A DNA stretch of 22,071 nt from Discostella pseudostelligera (taxonomy: Eukaryota; Bacillariophyta; Thalassiosirophyceae; Thalassiosirales; Thalassiosiraceae), in the NCBI GenBank assembly GCA_036940085.1, contig JALLBK010001091.1, positions 1-22,071 on the forward strand, read 5' to 3'. This document shows positions 8,434 to 17,062 of the stretch, one piece after another. The notes beneath the pieces are model-generated. The model was given only the letters and a program-made list of their open reading frames with translations, searched no databases and had not been told where the DNA came from. The stretch's first letter is position 1. The number at the start of each line of letters is the position of its first letter. The translations under genes and the position numbers were made by a program.

Positions 8434-11400
8434 ATGCTGTTTCATAAAGCGGTAGCAGCGGTCTCCATTCTTGCCGTTGGTGGTGCTAGCGCATCCTTCG
8501 AGTGGACTGCAGTCGGTAGCAACGTGCCCACACATAAGCCCGATGGACGTATCATTTTTGGCAAGACCCCTCGGCGTCGTTCTCTATGCAATCATGATGA
8601 CCCAAATGATCCATGTGGTCAGCCTGAGTTGACGACCATCATTATCGGCGGTGGCGGGACACTTCCACCCAAGGTCAGTTTCCAAATATACATTTGCATC
8701 GAACAAGGACCAGTCATGTAGATGTTCTCAGTGCTCTCTCATTATCTCTTTGCGAATTCCATATACATCATAGCCCGTGTCTAATGTGAATTCCAACCAT
8801 GCTCCTAGCCCAGTGCATCCTACGCACTCGACTTCGACTGTCGAGGCTCCAACACACTCTACCGTCGATGCTCCCAGTCCTACCACGGTACGTCGCAACA
8901 TCGTTGAACTAACTTGTCTGGGCAAAATATTGATCATGTCTAACCATCCGCTTCTTTCCCATCGAATTAATCAACAGCATGAGCATTTCCCGTCCACCAG
9001 TGTCGGAAATGAACCCTCTTTTGCTCCAACCGTTGCAATTATCTTCGATGGCCAGGTAAAGAATACACACCACCACAACACACGGCTACTTATTCTATTC
9101 TCACGTGGTTCTATGTCTCACATTTTTCACAGACTAATGAAGCCTTGAAGACCGTAACTCCGGTTCCAGGCTCCAACACCAGTCCACCTTCGAGCCCATC
9201 ATCCAACATGCTGAACCCAATCCCAGCCCTCCCAACCGCACAAATCACCTATGCACCAACCGGTAATCTCATATTTGAAGGGGAGGTACGTGACAATAAT
9301 CATAATTGATTCACATTCACTGATAATCTTAACCTCCTATGTATCCTCATTTGATTTTTTCCTTACACTGGCACTGTAATGCAACCAGATTCCAACCTAT
9401 ATCCCGCAACCTGGTTTCGGCTCGAACCCACCTTCAAGTCTCGTAACCACAAGCTTAATGCCGCCGACATTGTCACCAACTAAAGGACTCATTTTCGAAG
9501 ACCAGGTAAGAATCAATTCATGCACTCTAATGGTCTGCTCCACGCCGTCTCTATGTTCCTCATTTTGCGAATTCATTCAATTGCAGATTCCTACTTTTGA
9601 ACCTGTTCCCAGTACCACATCATCGAACCCGAAGTCAAGTCAATTACCCACCTATTTGATACCGGGATCACCTGTGCCATCGCCTACATCAAGTCAAACT
9701 TCTTCACCCCCCTTCCCTTTGGGTAGTATGAACACTCACTATCCAACCATGCTACTTGCCAATACCCCTGTTCCAACAAATCCGTGAGTTCAATGCTAAG
9801 GAAGATTATGGATTGCTGCAATATGCTCTCTCCTAACATATTCTCACTTCAACTTAATTGCTCCTCGTCACATTACTTTTGAAACCACCCTTCACACAGC
9901 GGAACGAACGTCGCGCCCGGCGTGAGTGATGGACCACCGTTGAATCCAAAGATGACCTCATCACCCACCGAGGGAGATGTACCCACGCTAGCAAGTGCCA
10001 CTGAAAAACCGTTTGGCACAGTTGAAAGTACAGATTCTTCATGGGTATCACCAACAGTAGCAGCAGGTGGTGACAATGGATCCCTCTCGTCGCCAGCGGT
10101 GTACAGCAGCAAGTCTGGCAAAGAAGAAAGTACCGTACATGCTGATTCTTCATGGGCATCGCCTCCAACAGCTTCGATTAGTGAAAATGGATCCGACTCG
10201 ACGCCAGTTGTGTATAGCAGCAAGTCAGATAAAGAAATTAGTGGCGTGCCCTCGGAGGAAGCGCCAGTGACTGGTTCCGAATCGTCGCCAGCTTCCAGCA
10301 GCAAGTCTGGAAAGGAAGGAAGTTCCGTGTCATGGTTAGAGTCATCTTCAGCAGCGTATAGCAGCAAGTCTGAAAAGGATGCTAGCCCGACGTCCTCAGT
10401 CGAAACTCAACCGGCAGCTGACATTGATGATGGATCCGATTGGGCACCACTGGTGTACAGTAGCAAGTCTGAGAAAGTTGATTCCATGCCAGCAGCTTAC
10501 AGTAGCAAGTCAGACAAAGCTGTTACCTCTACGGGAACTTCAAATTGGTCGTCATCTGCAGGGTACAGTAGCAAGGCTGAGAAAATTGAACCCATGCCAG
10601 CTGTGAGCAGTAGCAAGTCTGATAAAGAGGAGAATATCGGTGTTGTACCAATGACATATGACAGCAAGGCAGAAAAAGTCGAGTCCTCCTCAGCCGGTGG
10701 TGATGAATCCGATTGGTCACCACCGGCAATGTACAGCAGCAAGTCCGACAAAGACGAGAGTCCCGTTTCCCCAGTGGAATCATCGCCCTCATCTAATTTG
10801 GCTCCAGCAACGTACAACAGCAAGTCCGACAAAGACGAAAGCATTCCTTCAGCAGTTTATAGTAGCAAATCTGACAAAGACGAAAGTATTCCTTCGGCAG
10901 TTTACAGCAGCAAATCTGACAAAGGCGAAAGCATTCCTTCAGCAGTTTATAGTAGCAAATCTGACAAAGACGAAAGTATTCCTTCGGCAGTTAACAGCAG
11001 CAAACCTGACAAAGACGAAAGTATTGTTTCTACCGATTCATCATGGGCATCACCTCCTAGTTTCGAGCCTGAAGAAATGCTCAACCCCGATAGACCAACT
11101 GGTTCGGAAGGAGTTGGAACAGCAACTAGTTTCGAGCCTGAAGAAATTCTCAACCCCGATAGACCAACTGGTTCGGAAGGAGTTGGAACAGCAACTAGTT
11201 TCGAGATAGGCCAACTGGTTCGGAAGGAGTTGGAACAGGAACTAGTTTCGAGCCGGAAGAAATGCTCAACCCCGATAGGCCAACTGGCGATGATGGATCT
11301 GGTGGAGATTCCATACAGCTTGAAGATGACTTTGCCGAAGGCATCATGAATGAAGCAATATCAATCCCAGTCTTGTTGAATGATACAATTCCATGCGGTG

Positions 11401-13092
11401 AGTCTATTCTTCCTATTTTCATTTTTTGGTTCGGCACGCCTAACTAAATATTCATTGTTTGCTTTACTTCTCTGAAGAGGCTGAAGGAGTGTTCGGCAAT
11501 CCTGAGCATGGGACAATCCTCGAGTCGACCGAGGATGGTTTCATTTACATGCCAGACACTGACTTCTGCGGATACGACAAATTTGATTATGAGATCTCAA
11601 GTGGCGAATACTTCGACTCAGCTACAGTGACTGTACACATTTTGTGTGATGTCAAGGCTGAGATCGAAGGTCCGAGCGCTGTCAATGACGCAGTGACTAT
11701 TACACAGAATTCTGGCATGGTTGTGTACAATGTTTTGGATAATGACAATGGGGGCGAAGGATGTGATGGGTTGGTAGTAGAATCGATTCTATATGATGCC
11801 ACTCATGGCTCATGCTCAGTACGAGACGGAGCTGTTGTTACATACGAGCCGAACGATGGATATCATGGCCAAGATAATTGCGTGTACAATGCATGTAATC
11901 AGTATGACATGTGCGACTCTGCGGTACTCAGTATCACCGTAACTCCAGATTCTACTGAAGACATCCCTGAGGAGAGCGCCGAAGTTGTGAGCACTGAAGA
12001 GCAGCGTACAAGTCTGAGCTGCACCACAACTATGAATGAACCTGTTGTTGTCGAAGCGCTTTCGACCGATATCCAGATCACAAGCCATGGAGATTATGGC
12101 ACGTGCAGTGTCACAGAAGAAACTCTGATCATGTACACTCCCGATCCAGGATTTGCAGGATATGATGTGGTAAGTTCTCTTCATAATTTCATCATGCTGC
12201 ATCTAGTTTCATATGGTCCCCATTGTTTCTAAACATCGTCGTCCTCTTCCGCATCTACCTTTGTCATGTGCAGTGTGGATTTTCAAGTTGTGATTCAACC
12301 GGTAACTGCATTCCAGATGCATTGGCGATTATTGTCACACCAGACGCCTTACCCATAGAGAGAAAGACCACTGTGCAATCATCTGTCTCCGTCCCCCTCG
12401 AGGATTATTTCAATCTTGAGCACACCGAAGTTGTCATCTCGTACAACCCCACAGATGGAAGTCTTGAGTCAGGGACCGAGAAAGCGTTGATCTATACGCC
12501 AAACCCAGGCTTCAAAGGAACTGAGGTGCTTGAGTACTCTTTGTGCACTCTTGTTGAGCCTGTGCTATGTGACAAATCAACGATCACGTTCTTTGTTACC
12601 GCTGATGCCATGCCAGTGACGAATCATAGTGCAAATGTCGCGAACGATTCCGTTGAAGGTGAAGAGATGAAGGAAATCGTTGTAACGAGTGAGAATAGTG
12701 CCCAAGAGAAAGCCTCGACCTCGATGATTTCTATCGGTGCAGCTGTTGGTGCGCTCCTAGTTTTGGGGGCAGCCGCTGCATACCGGAAGAAAAGCCATTC
12801 AGCAACCGATGTCGAGTTTAAGGGCGTTCCTACTGATGTCGTCACAAGCGTCTCAACCCCTCCAGATAAGTCGAATCCCCATGGATCATCACTTGAGTAT
12901 GCGTATGCAGACTGCAACAACATATCTGTCACCTCCTTCTTGACTGGAGAAGCAACGTCGCCGTATGGACCGACATCCAAACGTTCCTTCTTGAAGAAGA
13001 GTAAAATACCTTCATCCAGCAGTTCACTTTTCTCCAGTGCTTCAGTCAAGTCCAAGAAAAGCGCCGTTGTTGAAGATGTTGTTGATTTGTGA
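8434..13092 (+). CDS. Secretory type I membrane protein with Ser/Lys KxxK repeats and cadherin/Ig-like domains; candidate biosilica (SDV) protein
   Basis: Nine exons: 8434-8673, 8774-8887, 8978-9055, 9133-9285, 9389-9505, 9587-9783, 9900-11397, 11478-12169, 12274-13092. Signal peptide MLFHKAVAAVSILAVGGASA is followed closely by TPRRRSL, which contains an RXL site of the kind processed in diatom cell-wall proteins. Exons 2-6 encode Pro/Ser/Thr-rich linker modules. Exon 7 encodes about 15 copies of a (Y)SSKS[DEG]K motif rich in KxxK and acidic-flanked Ser, then a 69-bp repeat. Exons 8-9 encode four Big/cadherin-like beta domains (hallmarks ND.., HG..., YTPxxGFxGxD) with paired Cys. A membrane helix at 12724-12783 is followed by YRKK and a cytosolic tail of about 100 residues rich in Ser/Lys. 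Silaffins and silicalemma proteins share several of these traits; the role is inferred. A 22-nt gap at 11205/11206 breaks frame: upstream frame stops at 11349 (about 782 residues, no anchor), whereas exon 8 splice phase fits the other frame. Confidence 0.72.
10099..11026 (+). repeat. Coding repeat array: about 15 SSKS-x-K units
   Basis: Roughly 15 degenerate units of [YS][SN]SK[SA][DEG]K occur, spaced irregularly at first (separated by Asp/Ser/Trp linkers such as DSSWASPP) and then as strict 15-codon units. The last part, 10840-11019, is a 45-bp tandem in an A-B-A-B pattern, so two 90-bp blocks (10840-10929 and 10930-11019) are nearly identical. Every unit places two lysines three apart (KxxK) and puts Ser two or three residues before Asp/Glu, a typical acidophilic kinase context. 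Confidence 0.85.
11059..11292 (+). repeat. 69-bp coding tandem repeat with one truncated copy
   Basis: Units begin at AGTTTCGAG: 11059-11127, 11128-11196, 11197-11243 and 11244-11292 (last one diverging at its end). Full units encode 23 residues with the core SFEPEE[MI]LNPDRPTG. The third unit is only 47 bp: after TTCGAG it continues directly with ATAGGCC, lacking 22 bases present in the others. Since 22 is not a multiple of three, the reading frame changes there. Confidence 0.88.
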
Positions 13093-13520
13093 AGGGTCGA
13101 GGGTCCAGAATAGGAATATTTGTGAGGAGAAGATAGAATTATCTTTGTAACTCTTTCCAGAAATAGTTATGTGTGGTTGACCGAAGTACGAAGTAATTGT
13201 AAAAATTTACATCGGGGTTACTTACTCTAGGTAAACATGATTAGTTATTTATTTGATCTAGTAAGTATCCAAGGTATCATGATGAGGAATCAACAAAGAA
13301 CACGATGAATCATTACCATAGAGATGGGATTGTTTGAGCATGCCGCTTGCCTGGATAGATCTTTGATCTCGATCTTCATTCGATTGTCGCGAGAGCTTCC
13401 AGCATCACATTCATATCCACGTGGAAGCGATCTGCCACGTGGTGGAAAAAATCCACGTGGAAATGATCCCCCACGCCAGACAGACGAGTCTTCACTCATC
13501 TTCATTGAGCACACACCACC
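13093..13520. other. Intergenic: 3' UTR and hydrolase promoter
   Basis: These 428 nt between two plus-strand genes hold no convincing gene. The first part is AT-rich and probably the 3' UTR of the membrane protein gene; the end carries the G-box array described separately, 61-104 nt ahead of the hydrolase ATG. Confidence 0.5.
13417..13476. promoter_or_regulatory. Phased array of three G-box palindromes (CCACGTGG)
   Basis: CCACGTGG occurs at 13417-13424, 13435-13442 and 13453-13460, each start exactly 18 nt after the last; a decayed fourth copy, CCACGCC, begins at 13471, again 18 nt on. CACGTG is the core site of bHLH and bZIP factors, in photosynthetic organisms often light- or clock-linked. 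The array lies just upstream of the alpha/beta hydrolase ATG (13521) and probably controls it. Which factor binds is unknown. Confidence 0.6.
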
Positions 13521-15179
13521 ATGGCCGTGGCCAAGTCGCTATCCAGTGGACGTCTGGTTCTAATAATCTCTGCACTAACGGCAATACAGAGCAGCAGCAG
13601 CAGGAGTGGTGGTGATGCAATCATGTTATCATCGAGGTGTCGCAATTATGCTTCCCGCGATCGGGCTCTTGGAGCTCTATTCTTTGCATCGACGTTGACG
13701 TCGACGGTATCGATGCCGTTGAAAGATGTACCGGCATCGTGGTGCCATTTGCAGCGCCAAAATCGATACCATAGCTTTCGATCTTTGCATCACCATCATC
13801 ATAATCTGTATTATCGAACAGCAGCAAGTGTCAGAATTCGAACAGCGACATCATGGCCATTGAAAATTCCTGCAGCTATCGGTGTATCATCACCGTCATC
13901 ATCATCATTTTTTGGCAGACGCACTCTTTCATCACTGCGGGCACAAACAACTTGCAATGATGAAATCGAACACCGGCAGCAATGCATCGAGCTTCCACAA
14001 AAATCGGGTGATCGTAACGGACTGCTACGATATGTAGTCCTTGCTGATGACGGCCATCCATTGCGACTTTATGCTCGAGCTCCTCGCCAGCATCATCAAC
14101 ACCACGCGCCCGACGACAAAGTTAACGGCAACGATATTGGCGTTGGCACATACAATACACTCATATCTCCATCAAAAGAAGACAACGGTAAAAATGAGAA
14201 GATCATCAACAATTTTGACATGCAGCAGCAACAACATCATCAACGATCGATACTACTACTGCACGGTCGTACTTGGTCCTCCCAACCAGTATTCGACCTA
14301 CGCACATCCGACGACGACCACAAGCGACAGAGTACATTACAATCACTTGCTGATCTGGGATTTGCGGCATATGCTCTTGACTTACGTGGATTTGGTGAGA
14401 CACCGCGAGATTATCGGTATGATGGTGACGACGATGATGAGAATGAGAAGAAAAGGAGTGGTGGGTACACTACCCCAATGCGGTGCGTCGCTGATGTCAG
14501 TTGTGCAATCGAGTGGATTACCAAGAGGCATTGTAATATTAACACAGTGGCTGTTGCCGATGATGCCACTCGGGGTGACGAGGAGGAAGATAACTCGAAT
14601 ATGAGCATCAACACCAAACCTGCATTGTTGGGATGGTCGCAGGGTGCACTGGTGGCACAAATGTATGCACAGCTCCATGGACCGACAACATTGTCAGACC
14701 TCATCTTATTCGGATCGATATATGACCCAAAGACCATATATCCGCGGAAGCCGCTGTACCTCAACTTTGATCAATCTTATGCCGATCAACAACGGGTAAT
14801 GGCGGCACCGGAGAATGCCAACACGGAAGTTGCCGCACTCGAGGACTTTACTCTACCTGGCACTATCTGCGATGAGGCAGCGTCGGCATTCTCAACATTG
14901 GCACTGGAAGTTGATCCGATCAAGGCGGCATGGGACGACTTGCACGAGTTCAACATTTGCAATCCGGCCTTGGTACATGTTCCGACAATGGTAATGGCGG
15001 GGTCACAGGATCCATATGTCAGTTGGGATGCCCAGCGCGAGCTGTTTGATAGGTTGGGCACCGAGGATAAGGCCATGTGCATATTGCCCGGGTGTGATCA
15101 TGCGGCACACATATTGAAGGCTAGACGAATGTTCATTAGGGCGGTGGCTGCATTTTTGTTGAGGAAGGATGAGTTTTGA
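13521..15179 (+). CDS. Alpha/beta hydrolase with N-terminal targeting extension
   Basis: Single exon, 552 residues. The hydrolase core starts near 170: strand LLRYVVLADDGHPLRLYAR, oxyanion region LLLHGRTWSS, DLRGFGETP, nucleophile elbow GWSQG (Ser373), acid Asp497 in AGSQDPYV and His527 in GCDHAAH, so the full Ser-Asp-His triad is present. A cap segment (about 395-465) lies between nucleophile and acid. The first 150 or so residues are Ser/Arg/His-rich with a hydrophobic stretch RALGALFFASTLTS, consistent with organelle or secretory targeting; a downstream Met at 13624 gives an equally good presequence, so the start is uncertain. Acidic low-complexity inserts interrupt the fold at loops. The family includes esterases, lipases and C-C hydrolases; the substrate cannot be told. 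The gene sits behind the G-box array and converges on the next gene. Confidence 0.82.
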   Translation: MAVAKSLSSGRLVLIISALTAIQSSSSRSGGDAIMLSSRCRNYASRDRALGALFFASTLTSTVSMPLKDVPASWCHLQRQNRYHSFRSLHHHHHNLYYRTAASVRIRTATSWPLKIPAAIGVSSPSSSSFFGRRTLSSLRAQTTCNDEIEHRQQCIELPQKSGDRNGLLRYVVLADDGHPLRLYARAPRQHHQHHAPDDKVNGNDIGVGTYNTLISPSKEDNGKNEKIINNFDMQQQQHHQRSILLLHGRTWSSQPVFDLRTSDDDHKRQSTLQSLADLGFAAYALDLRGFGETPRDYRYDGDDDDENEKKRSGGYTTPMRCVADVSCAIEWITKRHCNINTVAVADDATRGDEEEDNSNMSINTKPALLGWSQGALVAQMYAQLHGPTTLSDLILFGSIYDPKTIYPRKPLYLNFDQSYADQQRVMAAPENANTEVAALEDFTLPGTICDEAASAFSTLALEVDPIKAAWDDLHEFNICNPALVHVPTMVMAGSQDPYVSWDAQRELFDRLGTEDKAMCILPGCDHAAHILKARRMFIRAVAAFLLRKDEF

Positions 15180-15333
15180 TGGAGAGGAGGAGGTGGAGAA
15201 GTAGGAAATGAGAAGGAGAAGAAATGCAGATGAGTTCAACGGGTCGTACAGAACACTGCTATCTGAAATTGTCACTTAATGTGCAAACCCAAACTTTAGA
15301 AGATCCTCATGAATGAATGCATTTACCATTGCT

Positions 15334-16567
15334 CTATGGATATTCAATATAATCTCCTTCTTGTTCAAGGAAGAACACTTTATTTCGCTCTGCTCTTGTC
15401 AACATGATTCCAAAGATAGAAAATGAACTGTAATTGGGTATGAAAAGGGCATGACACTCTCCCAATGCAAACACATCGGCGGCTGCTTCGGCAAATGCTT
15501 CCGACTTCTGTTCTTGCGATAGGATTGAATTTGTTGTACTTCCATGTTCCCCGAACCAAACTCCTGTTTCTGGCCGAGGAATCACCTTCCCAGGCTTGAC
15601 AATGTGCCAATTTTTGGGTGCGTTTGCTTCAAACCAAGGTCGAGCATTCTCCATATCACTGGCCACAAATACACTCACTGCTTTCGCATTATTCCTTGTC
15701 TCGGCAAAACTTTTCATTGAAACGAGTGTCTTGTTCAGCGTTGAAACGACATCCACATGCCGCCATGTCTTTCCTTCCCAATCACCAGTTTCATTGTTCC
15801 CTCCTCGTACGTGCGCACAAATATGCAAATCTGACTTTGTATACTGATCTCGCAATGGTTCCAAGAACGATAGGACACGAGGGCTAAGGTTATCCGAAAG
15901 TGACTTGACAATGGATTGAGCTAATGGCATCTCAAAGAGCATGTGAGCACCAACATCACCATAGTAATAATAAGGGGTTGCTCGATCATGGTCATCATCT
16001 AATGCATTTTGATACGCAAGAGATGAATTGTTCCAGTTAGACGGACATTCATTTGGGTAAAATTCTTCGGTTATTGGACCTTGCACGATGTTTGCGGTAT
16101 TGTTGAAAATATCATTCCAAGTGGCATCACTGTTTGTCCAGTTCGCGTAGACCAGGCGGAAGTGAAACTGGCGACAAGGGACTATTTGGTATGGGAAGTT
16201 GGATGTACTTATTGTTGTTGGAAGTCAGTTGTTGTTGCTTGCGGTAATCGTTTTCGAAGCGTTGTTGTATCATTTCGATTGAGAGGTTATGTGGCAAGTC
16301 CTCTGTATCTAATGGCATGTCCTTTGTACCTAATGGCGTGTCCTCTGTACCTCCTAACGACAGTAGTTGTAGATTAATCAGCCCCAACCGAACGACGACG
16401 AGGAGCAATCCACCAATAACAATAGCATGCCACTTTGTTTTTGTCTGAGTGGCAGCTAATAACGATCTGCGGCGCCCAGTCGAATGGAATGACTGCCGAC
16501 GCATGATATTAATGTTGTCTTCTTCGACTGTACGACCCACTACTTCGTCGGACGAACCCTGCCACAC
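15334..16567 (-). CDS. Type II membrane glycosyltransferase-like protein (fucosyltransferase-type GT-B fold)
   Basis: The N-terminal frame (16567-16127) has a short basic cytosolic part with GRRRS, a membrane helix at about 46-69 (WHAIVIGGLLLVVVRLGL) and a stem with a 7-residue repeat (GTEDTPL/GTKDMPL/DTEDLPH). The catalytic frame ends at 15334 and contains HICAHVRGGNNE, then VFVASDMENARPWF and a late Ser-rich motif FIPNYSSFSIFGIML preceded by ALGECHALF. This order (basic HxRxG loop, VFxATD-like strand, C-terminal SSFS) is that of fucosyltransferase-like GT families such as GT23; transfer to a glycoprotein in the Golgi is inferred. The two frames overlap around 16127-16230 and differ by one: either a phase-1 intron (exon end 16351 or 16330, acceptor AAATAG before 16181) or an indel joins them. 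Several NxS/T sites are present. The donor sugar is not certain. Confidence 0.65.
16299..16361 (-). repeat. 21-bp coding tandem repeat, three copies
   Basis: Units 16299-16319, 16320-16340 and 16341-16361 encode, on the minus strand, GTEDTPL, GTKDMPL and DTEDLPH in the stem of the glycosyltransferase-like protein. Differences between copies keep the acidic/Pro pattern. The GGTACA start of two copies also resembles a splice donor. Confidence 0.75.
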
Positions 16568-16766
16568 TAGTACTTCTACTTCGGCACGCCCATTTGGACA
16601 CTAGAGTAGAGCCTAAACTATTCTATAGATCATGGAGGAGCAGAAGAGGAGAGATGAATGGTTCCGCTGATTGACAAACAAGACATTGCCCGTATGAGAT
16701 GAATAATTGATGAGGTTGAGGCGTGGGCTGCCGCCGGCCGGCGGGCTTATCTATCGGCAGATGACA

Positions 16767-16839
16767 CCGTCGACGGAAGTCTCTCTAGAGAGAGAGAGGG
16801 ACAGACGAGATCTTGAAGATACCGTCCTTCCGTCGACGG
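16767..16839. repeat. Inverted pair of palindromic 12-mers
   Basis: CCGTCGACGGAA at 16767-16778 and its exact reverse complement TTCCGTCGACGG at 16828-16839; each contains the 10-bp palindrome CCGTCGACGG. A TCTCTCTAGAGAGAGA-type palindrome lies between them. They sit in the divergent promoter region and could be a paired dimer-binding site or a cruciform-capable element. Confidence 0.7.
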
Positions 16840-16992
16840 ACGACTTGACGACTCGGCTCGACTTTTCTTGGTGTACATTGTGTGCTTCCAAGTGGCACCA
16901 CTTCTTGTCCGCTGACGCGTGCGTGTTGTGAAAGTCGAAGCCAAAAAGCCACAACGATGGCGGATGGCGAAGGCGAAGGCAAAAGGCAAAAG

Positions 16993-17024
16993 GCAATAGC
17001 AATAGCAATAGCAATAGCAATAGC
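16993..17024. repeat. GCAATA hexanucleotide microsatellite, five copies
   Basis: Five perfect GCAATA units (16993-17022) followed by GC, with another single copy a few bases later and a related GGCGAA/GGCAAA run just before. It lies directly upstream of the first ATG of the plastid FABP-like gene and is probably in its promoter or 5' UTR. Confidence 0.85.
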
Positions 17025-17062
17025 CTGCAATAGCAAGGGAGGCATCCGCCACCAGCTATGGT

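Larger units (their letters stand above)
16568..17062. other. Divergent promoter region
   Basis: 495 nt between the minus-strand glycosyltransferase-like gene and the plus-strand plastid protein gene. It holds a GC-rich palindromic stretch near 16729-16744 (GCCGGCCGGC), a pair of inverted 12-mers at 16767-16778 and 16828-16839 and a GCAATA microsatellite. No convincing gene is seen on either strand. Confidence 0.5.

Noticed and set aside
10658..11209. 183-residue ORF in a second plus frame, with TKTK repeats
   Set aside because: It is the shifted reading of the KxxK repeat array; tandem repeats keep several frames open. The in-frame version continues from a spliced signal peptide.
11190..11250. 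Programmed ribosomal frameshift at the broken repeat
   Set aside because: No slippery heptamer or obvious stimulating structure; a 22-nt deletion relative to neighbouring copies explains the shift more simply.
13417..13476. CRISPR-like look of the 18-nt phased repeats
   Set aside because: Repeats are 8-nt palindromes with 10-nt spacers, far too short, and the context is eukaryotic.
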